From Claveliimonas monacensis (GTDB taxonomy: Bacteria > Bacillota > Clostridia > Lachnospirales > Lachnospiraceae), in the NCBI RefSeq assembly GCF_014982975.1, contig NZ_JADCKL010000002.1, positions 310,001 to 374,000 of the forward strand: a stretch of DNA of 64,000 nt. The letters are read 5' to 3'. The translations under genes were made by a program, and so were the position numbers. Below the pieces are notes generated by a model. That model saw nothing but the letters and a program-made list of their open reading frames with translations. It ran no database searches and was not told the DNA's origin. Position 1 is the stretch's first letter. Every line of letters starts with the position of its first letter. Positions 41,114 to 50,064 of the stretch are shown here, one piece after another.

Positions 41114-42385
41114 CTACCCTTCCCTCCGGCACCAGCTCACTCCCGCCAGCACCGCAAGGAGGATACACTCCGCTGCCGCCGCCCCCAGCATCAGGTACGG
41201 GAGCCAGATGGCCGCGTTTTCCAGATAGGCAAAGCCCGTGTCCATGGCCGCGTAGGTAAAGCTGTTCATGAGCCCCACGCCGCCGGAGGGCAGCAGGCAG
41301 CGGACCCAGTTCCCTATATTTCCACCAAGGATCATGTACACCACCATGGGCAGGATGAGGAAGGCGAAGGCAGCGATGCTGGCTGAGGCCACTGTCTTCA
41401 TTCTTCCCGACAGGAAGAGGGTGAAGGCGGCCGTAGCCAGCAGAGAGAGAAAGCCCGCCGCCCCGATGAGCAGCTCCATCTGTCCCACAGTCAGGGGCAG
41501 GAACACAGACACCGACACCAGAAGCTGCAGGGAGGTATCAAGCCCCCGGAAGTCAAAGGATGCGTTGAGGAGCAGAAGGAACAGGGCCATGCAGACCACA
41601 TACAGGACGCCCGCAAGGAGGAGTCCCGCAAGGATCCGGCTCACGGCCAGACGCCCCCGCCCGTCCCTGGCGCACCGCAGGATCTGGTCCGCCCTGGTCT
41701 GGCAGTCGCTGGCAAAGACCGGCACCAGGATAAAGGTGCAGATCAGCACCAGCAGGAACACATAGATGCCCACGTACTCGATGGCATTGGCCGTCAGGCC
41801 GGGCTCGTAGATAAAGGGCATCTCCGCCTGGTCGTAAAGGGCCAGCGCCTGCCGGACGGCGCTGTTCGTGCGGGCACTCTGCCCTCCGCCCTCCAGATAG
41901 ATGAGATCCTTTATGTGCTGCCTGCACTGGTCGTAAAAACCTGTCACCTGCTCCTCTGTCAGGTCGTCCCGCCCGGGGGCTATGCCTGTATCCGGGTCCG
42001 CCCATGCCTCACATATCCGGTTCAGGATCCCGCTCACATTGGATACATTTTCACAGTAATCGCTGGCCGTCACCCGCTCGTCGTAGATGCCGTCGGGCAG
42101 TCCGCCCTCATAGTTTGCAGTGAAATCCTTCCATCGCTGAACCGATGCCAGCAGCTTCTCTTCCGTAATCTCCCCCTGGAACTGTCCCTGGTTCTTCGCC
42201 TCTCTGTCAAGAGCCTCCCGGCCCTTCACTGTCACTTCCTGACCGCTTTCGTCCCGGTAGGTCCATGTCTCAAAGGAGACCGGGAAATACGCCAGAACCG
42301 GCGCCAACAGAATGGCTGTCAGCATCAGGATGAGGACCGACCTGGTCTTCAGAAGCCTTTTGATCTCCGCTGTAAATACTCTCAT
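41114..42385 (-). CDS. ABC-2 type transporter permease
   Basis: The protein has 423 aa from ATG 42385 (GGAAGG 8 nt upstream). The first membrane span (about 15-35) is followed by a long extracytoplasmic domain (about 40-200), then five or so spans in the C-terminal half, the typical ABC-2 export layout. It lies 1 nt after the ATPase gene and is the last gene of the ECF sigma operon. The substrate is unknown. Confidence 0.85.
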   Translation of the reverse strand: MRVFTAEIKRLLKTRSVLILMLTAILLAPVLAYFPVSFETWTYRDESGQEVTVKGREALDREAKNQGQFQGEITEEKLLASVQRWKDFTANYEGGLPDGIYDERVTASDYCENVSNVSGILNRICEAWADPDTGIAPGRDDLTEEQVTGFYDQCRQHIKDLIYLEGGGQSARTNSAVRQALALYDQAEMPFIYEPGLTANAIEYVGIYVFLLVLICTFILVPVFASDCQTRADQILRCARDGRGRLAVSRILAGLLLAGVLYVVCMALFLLLLNASFDFRGLDTSLQLLVSVSVFLPLTVGQMELLIGAAGFLSLLATAAFTLFLSGRMKTVASASIAAFAFLILPMVVYMILGGNIGNWVRCLLPSGGVGLMNSFTYAAMDTGFAYLENAAIWLPYLMLGAAAAECILLAVLAGVSWCRREG

Positions 42386-42386
42386 C

Positions 42387-43277
42387 TCACGCACCTTCCT
42401 TTCCGCCTGTATGCTCCTGTGGAAAGAGCCAGAGGTACAGATCCTCCAGCCGGGGCTCCTTTGGCCGGGAGTCCGGAACCGCGGGCGCGTCCGCCAGATA
42501 CCGGATGGACACGGCCCCTCTCTCCTCGTTCCGGATGCTCACCACCCGGACCTTCTGCTCGTATCTGTGGAGATCCCGCTCCTCGATCAGGGCGGACCAC
42601 ACCTTCCCCTCCATCTCCCAGAGCAGCTCGTCCGTAGTCCCCTGGGCGATGATCCGCCCCTCCTTCATAACCGCATTCCTAGAAGCAATGTACTCCACGT
42701 CGGACACAATGTGGGTGGAGATCAGCACGATCCGGTCTGCGGCAAACTCGGACAGAAGGTTACGGAAACGCACTCTCTCCCCCGGATCCAGACCGCTGGT
42801 GGGTTCATCCAGGATCAGCACCTCCGGGTCATTAAGAAGAGCCTGGGCAATGCCCACCCTGCGCTTCATGCCGCCGGAAAGCTTTGTGATCTTCTTGCGC
42901 CTCACATCCGCCAGGGAAAAAGTCTCCAGCAACCTGTCGATCTTCCCTTTTGCATCCTTCCTTGAAAGCCCTTTTAAAGCCGCCACATAGTCCAGGTAAT
43001 CATACACAGTAAACTCCGGGTAGAACCCGAACTCCTGGGGCAGATACCCGAAAATATCCCTGTACCCTTTCCCCAGCACATCTATGGGAACGCCGTCGTA
43101 TTTCACCGTTCCTTCTGTAGGCGTCATAAGCCCTGCCGCCATACGCATGAGGGTTGTCTTGCCGGCGCCGTTGGCTCCCAGCAGTCCCCACACCCCCGGT
43201 GTGATAGTCAGGCTGGCGTGATCCACGGCCCGTTTATCTTTAAATTGTTTAGTCAGATTTTCTATACATAACTCCAT
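42387..43277 (-). CDS. ABC transporter ATP-binding protein
   Basis: The protein has 296 aa from ATG 43277 (AAAGGAG 8 nt upstream), overlapping the previous gene by 16 nt. Walker A is GLLGANGAGKTTLMRM, the signature is LSGGMKRRVGIAQAL and Walker B is VLILDEPTSGLDPGE. It energises the ABC-2 permease encoded next. An antibiotic- or lipid-export role is common for such units but not demonstrated here. Confidence 0.93.
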   Translation of the reverse strand: MELCIENLTKQFKDKRAVDHASLTITPGVWGLLGANGAGKTTLMRMAAGLMTPTEGTVKYDGVPIDVLGKGYRDIFGYLPQEFGFYPEFTVYDYLDYVAALKGLSRKDAKGKIDRLLETFSLADVRRKKITKLSGGMKRRVGIAQALLNDPEVLILDEPTSGLDPGERVRFRNLLSEFAADRIVLISTHIVSDVEYIASRNAVMKEGRIIAQGTTDELLWEMEGKVWSALIEERDLHRYEQKVRVVSIRNEERGAVSIRYLADAPAVPDSRPKEPRLEDLYLWLFPQEHTGGKEGA

Positions 43278-44077
43278 CTTTCCATCTCCTTTCTGCCCTG
43301 CTTCCATATCTGGAATGCCCAGAGAAGCAGTGCTGCCCCGCACAGAAGCCATCCTCCATCTGCAAACGCCAGGAAATCCCCGGGGCTTCCGGCCGCTCTG
43401 CTGACATATCTCCACACAAGTGCAAACACAGCGAACCCGGCCGCCAGTCCTGCGCTGCACCAGGGAGTAAACCTCCCTTTCGTCCTGTCAAGAAGGAAGA
43501 GCATGCAGTTCCAGGCCAGAAGAAAGGGGAGGAACAGCCAGGCCGCCAGCGCTTCCAGGTTAACCTGCCAGAGCGTCCCTGCTGCCGCAGCCACGGCCAG
43601 TTCCATAATAAGCGCGCTGCTTCCTGCGATCAGAAGCCGGGCTGCCCTAAGCCGGGACGGCTGACAGCCTGCTGCCTCCACCTCCGCCATCTTCCATCTG
43701 ACAGCTCTGTCAAAGAAGGGAACGCAGCTCCAGGCCGACAGGATCCCTGCCCCGCACAGAAGCACCGGGATCCTCCGGTACAGGAACATAAGGAAATAGG
43801 GATCCGTAAGGCTTCCTCTGTCGCCGGTCTGCTCAAAGGCGGAGACAATAAGAAGCAGCAGAAGGATCTGCCAGATCCAGATCTGTTTTCCTGTATATCT
43901 GACCTGCCGGAGCACAAAGGCCGGAAAGCGCATTTTGTTTCTCCGGGGCGCTGCCGCCTTGTACGCGTTCTGCGCGAGGGCAGCGGTCATTGCCCTGTGT
44001 CTTTCGTCCGGCCGGATGGCTTCTTTCTCCTGCTGTGCCAGACATCTCAGCTTTTCATTCACCTGGCTCCTCTTCAT
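43262..44077 (-). CDS. Membrane protein, candidate anti-sigma factor
   Basis: The protein has 271 aa. A charged cytoplasmic N-terminus (about 1-55) is followed by about six membrane spans. Its start overlaps the ECF sigma gene stop by 4 nt (ATGA), the usual position of a cognate anti-sigma factor. No known anti-sigma motif is recognised, so the role is inference from position. Confidence 0.6.
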   Translation of the reverse strand: MKRSQVNEKLRCLAQQEKEAIRPDERHRAMTAALAQNAYKAAAPRRNKMRFPAFVLRQVRYTGKQIWIWQILLLLLIVSAFEQTGDRGSLTDPYFLMFLYRRIPVLLCGAGILSAWSCVPFFDRAVRWKMAEVEAAGCQPSRLRAARLLIAGSSALIMELAVAAAAGTLWQVNLEALAAWLFLPFLLAWNCMLFLLDRTKGRFTPWCSAGLAAGFAVFALVWRYVSRAAGSPGDFLAFADGGWLLCGAALLLWAFQIWKQGRKEMERWSYV

Positions 44078-44619
44078 GGTTCCTCTCTCCTTTCCAGTTC
44101 CTGCTTTAAAAGGTTCAGCGCTTTTCTGAGTCTGGACTGCACAGTCCGCATGGGAAGTCCTGTCACCCTGGCGATCTCACGCAGCTTCAGCTCCTGGGAA
44201 AATCTCAGGATGACGATCTCACGCAGCTCCTCCGGAAGGAGCTCCACAAGCCTTCGAAAATCCTCCCTGTCCTCCTCTTCCTTCAGCCCTTTCTCCTCAA
44301 AGGGAACCTGCTTAGGCATAGGCTCCCATGTTTTCTTTCTGCAGATATCGATACATACATTTGCAGCCACTTTGTAGAGGAAAGCCCGGAAGTTTCCCCT
44401 GTGGGTGTAGCCGTCAAAATAGCGGAACACCCGCAGAAACGTCTCCTGCACAGCGTCCTGTGCCAGAGACCGGTCCGGCACATGGAACAGACAGTATCTG
44501 AGTATATCGCCGTAGTAGAGCTCTGCCAGCTCCCCCGCCGCAGCCGGGTCGCCTTTGTTCAGTTTTTCAAAAATTTCATCTTCCTGCGTCAAGTCTGTCC
44601 CCCCTGACCTGTGTGCCAT
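44074..44619 (-). CDS. ECF family RNA polymerase sigma factor
   Basis: The protein has 181 aa. Region 2 (about 20-90) includes LAQDAVQETFLRVFRYFDGY, and region 4 (about 120-175) includes LPEELREIVILRFSQELKL and the HTH REIARVTGLPMRTVQSRLRKA. It heads a four-gene operon with a membrane protein and an ABC exporter. A TTG at 44589 after AGGGGGG is a possible alternative start. Confidence 0.92.
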   Translation of the reverse strand: MAHRSGGTDLTQEDEIFEKLNKGDPAAAGELAELYYGDILRYCLFHVPDRSLAQDAVQETFLRVFRYFDGYTHRGNFRAFLYKVAANVCIDICRKKTWEPMPKQVPFEEKGLKEEEDREDFRRLVELLPEELREIVILRFSQELKLREIARVTGLPMRTVQSRLRKALNLLKQELERREEP

Positions 44620-44689
44620 CCTGGTCCTTTTAAGCAGCTGCCTATATGTTATAACGCTGCGGGGCTGTAAAAGGATTACGATTTTTAAA

Positions 44690-44724
44690 ATATTTTAAAA
44701 AGGCCGCGCACATGCAGCCTTTTC
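44690..44724 (-). terminator. Terminator of the second ABC operon
   Basis: On the minus strand AAAAGGCTGC and GCGGCCTTTTT form a stem with a short loop and a T-rich tail. It lies just after the ABC permease at 44739. Confidence 0.75.
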
Positions 44725-44738
44725 TCTTTCATCTGATT

Positions 44739-45524
44739 TTATCTGATATCTTTTGTCCTGTATCTGATCCACCCAGCCAGGATACCTGCCCCTCCATAGC
44801 AAAGACCCAGCAGGATCAGCGTCCCATCCAGGATGCACTCCGGCAAGATCTTTGCGGCGTCTGCGTAGGCGTAGGGTGTGATATACTTGACCGTCTCCGC
44901 CTTTTCCGTGATATTTCCCAGAAGCCCCAGGAAATACAGAAAAGCCGCCACGCCGATGCCGGCGCTGATGCTCCCTCTTCTTAAGAAAGCTGAAATCCCC
45001 AGGCAGATGCCTCCGATCTCCAGCTGCATAAGAACCTGGGCCAGATGAAACAGGCACAGCCCTTCCCAGTCCGGGCTCTCGCCAATCCAGCGGATGGAGA
45101 TCCAGGCCAGCAGAATGACCACCAGGTTCATCAGAAAGATCTGGACTGCCATGGCTGCTGCCTTCTGCCAGAACACAGATGTGCGCGTCACCGGGTGGGT
45201 GAGGAGAAAGTCTGCCGTGTGGTCTTTTTCTTCTTTTGCCAGAAGACCTGTTCCCAGGATAGCGGCGTAGAAGATCCCGCCGATCCCCAGCATGCTTCCC
45301 GCGTAAATACCGTAAAACCCGGTGATATCACCGTAGTTCAGCCGGTCCATCCCAAAGGCAGCCCCAAAACCGCCCATATCACTCATGGCATCCACCATGT
45401 CCCCCAGCTCCTTTTTCAGCTCCGGGAACAGGAAGACGCACAGCATGATGGTCCCGCCGATGATAAGCCCCCAGATCAGTGTGGATCGCAGAGACCTTTT
45501 CAGTTCATGTCCAAATATGTTCAT
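44739..45524 (-). CDS. ABC transporter permease (ABC-2 type)
   Basis: The protein has 261 aa and six membrane spans. The cytoplasmic loop KEEKDHTADFLLTHPVTRTS after span 2 is characteristic of ABC-2/NosY-type permeases. It lies 28 nt downstream of its ATPase gene. Confidence 0.85.
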   Translation of the reverse strand: MNIFGHELKRSLRSTLIWGLIIGGTIMLCVFLFPELKKELGDMVDAMSDMGGFGAAFGMDRLNYGDITGFYGIYAGSMLGIGGIFYAAILGTGLLAKEEKDHTADFLLTHPVTRTSVFWQKAAAMAVQIFLMNLVVILLAWISIRWIGESPDWEGLCLFHLAQVLMQLEIGGICLGISAFLRRGSISAGIGVAAFLYFLGLLGNITEKAETVKYITPYAYADAAKILPECILDGTLILLGLCYGGAGILAGWIRYRTKDIR

Positions 45525-45552
45525 CCCTTTTCCTCCTTACTGCCGCCCCTCT

Positions 45553-46440
45553 TTACCTGGCAGCCTTCCCCTCTGCATAAAAATGAAGAAATGTCTCTTC
45601 CAGATCCGGTTCCGTGATAGTAAGATCCGTCACAGGAAGCGGGGCCAGCGCCTCCAGAAGCCGCTTTGCCTCTCCTCTGTATAAAAATGTGACGCCATCC
45701 TCCAGCACACGCAGGTCTGTCAGCGGCAGCCCCGGAACACCCGAAATGCCCCGCACAGTCACCCGCTTTGCCGCTGAGCCGCAGATATGCTCCATGGTAT
45801 CCTCCATGACAATGCCTCCGTCCCGGATCACTGCCGCCCGGTGGCAGTATTTTTCCACCTCCCCCAGGACATGGGAGGATAGGAAGATGGTCGCCCCCTT
45901 CTCATTCTTCTCTTTAAGGAGCCTGAAAAATTCCCGCTGCATCAGAGGGTCCAGTCCGCTGGTAGGCTCATCCAGCACGTAGAGATCCGCGCCATGCTGC
46001 AAAGCACACACAATGCTCACTTTTTTGCGGTTTCCAAGGGACAGCTCGTCCACTTTTTTCTTTACATCCAGCTTCAGCCTCTCGCAGAGCTGTCCTCTCT
46101 CCTCCCGGCAGTCCTTCCTGTAAAAATCCGCCGAGAATTTCAGAACGTCCGACACTTTCATACCGCTGTAAAAGAAAGCCTCTGACGGCATGTAGCCGAT
46201 CCTGGAGAGCATCTCCTTTTTCTCACGCTCTGTCTCCGGCCTCTCCCCAAAGATCTCCACCGTCCCACCATCCTCCTTAAGCAGTCCCAGCATGGTGCGG
46301 ATGGTTGTGCTCTTCCCTGCCCCGTTGGGGCCGATAAATCCGTAAATCTCCTGCCGGTTTACAGACAGGGTGAGATGTTCTACTCCTTTATGCTTCCCGT
46401 AATATTTTGTAAGATCACGGATGTCTATGACCTTTTCCAT
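45553..46440 (-). CDS. ABC transporter ATP-binding protein
   Basis: The protein has 295 aa. Walker A is GFIGPNGAGKSTTIRTM, the signature segment is ELSLGNRKKVSIVCAL and Walker B is LYVLDEPTSGLDPLM. The C-terminal about 80 residues are a DUF4162-like extension. It forms a two-gene exporter with the permease downstream; the substrate is unknown. Confidence 0.92.
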   Translation of the reverse strand: MEKVIDIRDLTKYYGKHKGVEHLTLSVNRQEIYGFIGPNGAGKSTTIRTMLGLLKEDGGTVEIFGERPETEREKKEMLSRIGYMPSEAFFYSGMKVSDVLKFSADFYRKDCREERGQLCERLKLDVKKKVDELSLGNRKKVSIVCALQHGADLYVLDEPTSGLDPLMQREFFRLLKEKNEKGATIFLSSHVLGEVEKYCHRAAVIRDGGIVMEDTMEHICGSAAKRVTVRGISGVPGLPLTDLRVLEDGVTFLYRGEAKRLLEALAPLPVTDLTITEPDLEETFLHFYAEGKAAR

Positions 46441-46505
46441 GTATCATTCCTCCTCATACTGCTTTCTCAAGTCTCCGGCTGATCTTTCAGATAGAAGACC
46501 CGGAA

Positions 46506-46566
46506 ACGCCCTGCGGCGAAAACATAGCTTTTCTTCTTTTCTCTATGTCTTCTCCCCGCAGGGCGT
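46506..46566. repeat. 61-bp near-perfect inverted repeat after the Rpn gene
   Basis: ACGCCCTGCGG (46506-46516) and CCGCAGGGCGT (46556-46566) are perfect 11-bp arms, continued inward by GAAAACATAG and CTATGTCTTC. There is no U-tract on either strand, so it is not a classical terminator. It may be a 3'-end stabilising hairpin or a remnant repetitive element. Confidence 0.7.
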
Positions 46567-46575
46567 CCTGCATGT

Positions 46576-47502
46576 CTACTTCCGTGATGTATCCTGCAGC
46601 TCCTTAAGCTGCTGTTTTAACCGGTCGATCTCCTGATCCCGCTTATCCAGTTCTGAATTCTTTTCATTCAGTATCGTATCTTTATCCGAAAGCTCCCGCT
46701 TCATCCCATCGATCTCTTCCTGCATCTCATCGATCATATACTGGACTGTATTACGGTCCAGCTCCCTCAGCTCCTTTGAGAACATCTCCATCACCTTCTC
46801 CACGTTGCGGCACAGCTCGTAGATCTCTTCGTACAGCGCCCTAAATTCCGGGTAAGACTCCAGAAGCACTTCCATCTCACCAGGATCATCTGTACTGAAA
46901 AACAAAAGCCATGCTTCCAGCTTGTTTCTGATACCTTTATTCTGCACAATTCCAAGAAATATGTCAAGTGCGATAAAGCAGTATTCCTGGAGAAGATTGA
47001 CTGCAAGCCCTGTGTCGGAACTCTGGGAAAAATGGTGGATATAGTCATCCGGGAAATTTTGAAATTCGCCAGGGCTCTTCTCATATAAAACAACGGTGTA
47101 CACCTTCTGTATATCCCGGTAGCTGAAGCCTTTTCCCCGCTCGCCTCTTACTCTCTTATACTGCCGCAGGAGAAGATCCGCGGAATAACAGGCGCTTCTT
47201 TGTCCTGGAAAACGGTAGCCCATCTTCTGCACTTCTACATTGGCTATACTGTGATCCTCCATCTCCACCACAATGTCCATCACCACCAGGGAGCTCTCGT
47301 CCGCGATCCTGGCAGAGTCGTTGGGGATAACCTTCAAAATTTTCACCTGCTGCCCCAGCACAAGTGACAGAAATTCCTCCAGTCTCTGCTCTTCGCTCCA
47401 TCCCAGATACACGTCAGAGAGCCTCTCATCCTCAAAAATCACTTCCAGCATCTCTCTGCGCGTGCGTATCATGGGAAAATACTTCTGTAAAATACCAGCC
47501 AT
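46576..47502 (-). CDS. Rpn family recombination-promoting nuclease / PD-(D/E)XK transposase-like protein
   Basis: The protein has 308 aa. The nuclease core is visible as VVMDIVVEMEDHSIANVEVQ (Asp...Glu-x-Gln) followed by SACYSADLLLRQYKRV. The C-terminal 70 residues are a coiled coil rich in Glu/Lys/Asp. Rpn proteins cut DNA and promote RecA-independent recombination. Lachnospiraceae often carry many copies. It is bordered by the 46506 inverted repeat. Confidence 0.82.
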   Translation of the reverse strand: MAGILQKYFPMIRTRREMLEVIFEDERLSDVYLGWSEEQRLEEFLSLVLGQQVKILKVIPNDSARIADESSLVVMDIVVEMEDHSIANVEVQKMGYRFPGQRSACYSADLLLRQYKRVRGERGKGFSYRDIQKVYTVVLYEKSPGEFQNFPDDYIHHFSQSSDTGLAVNLLQEYCFIALDIFLGIVQNKGIRNKLEAWLLFFSTDDPGEMEVLLESYPEFRALYEEIYELCRNVEKVMEMFSKELRELDRNTVQYMIDEMQEEIDGMKRELSDKDTILNEKNSELDKRDQEIDRLKQQLKELQDTSRK

Positions 47503-47677
47503 CCATTTCCCTCCATACTTTTCTTCTGTGCTTCATTTTCAGTTCCATTCATTTACGGGTACAGTTTCCGATGTGGAAATTCCGAAAATGAGAAAGCCTC
47601 TGGGGCTTTTAGATCGTCTCCCTTCCAGGAGAGCTGTTCTGGCAGAAGACATCCGCCGATGTAATATATAAGATAAC

Positions 47678-47728
47678 ATAAAAATCGGGAGATAACAACC
47701 ATTTTGGTAAAATCGCTGTCATCTCCCG
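47678..47728 (-). terminator. Terminator of the V-type ATPase operon
   Basis: On the minus strand CGGGAGAT and ATCTCCCG pair around a 27-nt loop that can itself form ACC/GGT pairs, followed by ATTTTTATG. Confidence 0.75.
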
Positions 47729-47743
47729 GATTGTCCGTGCTTT

Positions 47744-48367
47744 TTATCCTGCTTTCTGTTTCCTTCTCTTAATCACCTTCAGCCTTGTGAATTCTTCCCT
47801 CTCCTTCTCCTCCAGTGCGTTGGTGATATCATGCACAAGGGTGGTGTACATGGGAATGGTGATATTCTGAAGAGCATTGGCCCTCTTCTGGGTCTTCTTG
47901 ATATTGCTGGCAAGACGGTAGGCTGCATTCTCCACCATGGAAAGCTTCACCGTCAGATCTTTTACCCTCCGGAAAGCCTCCACTGCCCGGTCTACCGACT
48001 CCCTTGTAGTGCTAAAGGCGTAAGTAGGCACCGGCGTCTGAGGCGTGTATTTAACGTGAGGGATCTCTGTCCCCATGATACTTCTCGTCTGGATCACAAT
48101 GGAGTCCTCGATAGGCACTGTGTAGGCGATCTGGGAGACCAGACTGATCCCGTTCTCGATATTGGCTTTCTGCAGACACTGATAGGCATACGTGAACGTG
48201 CTGTCAATCTCCTCCTGGATGCTGCGGGCCTGGTCGATCAGATCCATCAGTTCCCGGATGAGAATGTTGCGCTTTTTATCCATGAGCTCATAGCCCTGCC
48301 GGGCAAGAGCCAGGGAATTTTTTGCCAGCATTAAATTTCCTTTTGTCGGAAATGTGCGGGGATCCAT
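47744..48367 (-). CDS. ntpD: V-type ATP synthase subunit D
   Basis: The protein has 207 aa from ATG 48367 (MDPRTFPTKGNLM; GGAGG 6 nt upstream). N- and C-terminal coiled coils form the central stalk; LALARQGYELMDKKRNIL is typical. It is the last gene of the V-ATPase operon. The frame stays open for 84 codons upstream to the end of ntpB, but a start there has no SD. Confidence 0.94.
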   Translation of the reverse strand: MDPRTFPTKGNLMLAKNSLALARQGYELMDKKRNILIRELMDLIDQARSIQEEIDSTFTYAYQCLQKANIENGISLVSQIAYTVPIEDSIVIQTRSIMGTEIPHVKYTPQTPVPTYAFSTTRESVDRAVEAFRRVKDLTVKLSMVENAAYRLASNIKKTQKRANALQNITIPMYTTLVHDITNALEEKEREEFTRLKVIKRRKQKAG

Positions 48368-48615
48368 GAAATTCCTCCCTTCCTGGTTTATAGATGCGGC
48401 CTTAGCATGCATAATGACCTTACAATACTGCCAGGTACAGCAATGCCAGCCGCAGGGGCGGTACTGTCGCCAGGTACAGCAATGCCAGCCAGGGGAACGC
48501 CCTCCAGCCGTTCCCTCGGCTGATGGCGTGCGCCATATGCAAGGCACTGGAAAACGTGCGGACAAATAAATTTGTCCTCCCCTTTTCCCGCACCTTGCGC
48601 ATTGCTTGACTGCTG
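48368..48615 (-). repeat. Repeat- and hairpin-rich spacer between ntpB and ntpD
   Basis: A 22-nt word is repeated exactly at 48430-48451 and 48469-48490 (39-nt period). Near it are the hairpin GGGAAC/GTTCCC (48493-48515), the palindrome ATGGCGTGCGCCAT (48523-48536) and GGACAAATAAATTTGTCC (48560-48577). All other gaps in this operon are under 25 nt. It could be a small inserted repeat element or a processing/regulatory region. Confidence 0.7.
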
Positions 48616-50046
48616 TCACATATTTGCGATGGACCCGGGGCTGGCGCTTGTGGTGACGCCTTCATCCCGCTTTGTGGGATGATAGTATTTGTCCAGTATC
48701 TTTGTATCCACACGGTCCAGCTCCTCTTTCGGGAGACGGCCTAAAAGTTCCCATCCAAGGTTCAGTGTCTCCTCGATGGTCCGGTTTTCCTCGTGCCCCT
48801 GGCCGATGTACTTCTCTTCAAATTCTTTTCCAAAGGCCAGATACTCCTTGTCAATGGGGGACAGCTCATCCTCGCCGATGACAGAGGCCAGGTTGCGGGC
48901 ATCTCCTACTTTTGCGTAGGCGGAAAAGAGCTGGTTCGCCAGATCCTGGTGGTCCTCCCTTGTAAAGCCTGCTCCGATGCCGTCTTTCATAAGACGGGAC
49001 AGTGAGGGCAGCACACTGATGGGCGGATAGATGGACTGGCCGTTTAAGTTCCGGTCCAGCACAATCTGCCCCTCTGTGATGTAGCCGGTCAGATCCGGGA
49101 TAGGATGGGTAATATCATCGTTTGGCATGGTCAGGATAGGGATCTGGGTCACAGATCCGTTCACTCCCTGTACAATCCCCGCCCGCTCGTATATGGAGGC
49201 AAGCTCGCTGTACAGATAGCCGGGATACCCTTTTCTGCTGGGGATCTCTCCCTTGGAGGAGGAGACCTCACGCATGGCCTCTGCAAAGGAGGTCATATCC
49301 GTCAGTATGACAAGGATGTGCATATTCTGCTCAAAGGCCAGGTACTCGGCCACGGTGAGCGCCACCTTTGGCGTGATGAGACGCTCCACCACCGGGTCGT
49401 TGGCAAGATTGAGGAACATGGCCACGTGGTCCGCCACGCCGCTCTCCTCAAAGGTCCTGCGGAAGAAATCCGCCACATCATGTTTTACGCCCATGGCGGC
49501 AAACACGATGGCAAATTCTTCGTCAGAGTCCTCCCCCAGAGAGGCCTGCTTCACGATCTGCGCCGCAAGCTGGTCGTGGGGAAGACCGTTGCCGGAAAAA
49601 ATAGGCAGCTTCTGTCCCCGGATCAGAGTGGTCAGCCCATCGATGGCGGAAATGCCGGTGCGGATATAGTTCCTCGGGTACTCTCTTTTTACCGGGTTGA
49701 GGGGCAGGCCGTTTACATCCCGCTTCAGTTTTGAGACAATGGGCCCCAGATCGTCAACGGGCTGCCCGATGCCATTGAAGGTACGTCCCAGCATGTCTTT
49801 TGACAGGGCGATCTCCATGGGATGGCCGGTGAGGCGGGTATGGGTGTTTTTAAGGGACATATTCTCCGATCCCTCAAACACCTGGATTACTGCCTTGTCC
49901 TCGTACAATTCAATGATGCGGCCGATGCGCCGCTCATTTCCATTTATGACAAACTCCACGATCTCGTCAAAGAAGGCGTCCTGCAGTCCCTCCAGCGCGA
50001 TCAGAGGGCCGTTGATACTGCTAAGTCCAAGATATTCTATTGGCAT
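48616..50046 (-). CDS. ntpB: V-type ATP synthase subunit B
   Basis: The protein has 476 aa. It is the non-catalytic nucleotide-binding homologue: [18 protein letters not shown] stands in place of a true P-loop. [18 protein letters not shown] is the conserved signature region. GGAGGAG lies 6 nt before the ATG. It follows ntpA by 18 nt. Confidence 0.97.
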   Translation of the reverse strand: MPIEYLGLSSINGPLIALEGLQDAFFDEIVEFVINGNERRIGRIIELYEDKAVIQVFEGSENMSLKNTHTRLTGHPMEIALSKDMLGRTFNGIGQPVDDLGPIVSKLKRDVNGLPLNPVKREYPRNYIRTGISAIDGLTTLIRGQKLPIFSGNGLPHDQLAAQIVKQASLGEDSDEEFAIVFAAMGVKHDVADFFRRTFEESGVADHVAMFLNLANDPVVERLITPKVALTVAEYLAFEQNMHILVILTDMTSFAEAMREVSSSKGEIPSRKGYPGYLYSELASIYERAGIVQGVNGSVTQIPILTMPNDDITHPIPDLTGYITEGQIVLDRNLNGQSIYPPISVLPSLSRLMKDGIGAGFTREDHQDLANQLFSAYAKVGDARNLASVIGEDELSPIDKEYLAFGKEFEEKYIGQGHEENRTIEETLNLGWELLGRLPKEELDRVDTKILDKYYHPTKRDEGVTTSASPGSIANM

Positions 50047-50064
50047 ACTTCTCTCCTCCCTCTT

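Noticed and set aside
48368-48619. N-terminal extension of V-ATPase subunit D from GTG 48619
   Set aside because: The start has no SD and family length fits ATG 48367, which has a good one. The open frame is reported only as part of the spacer finding.
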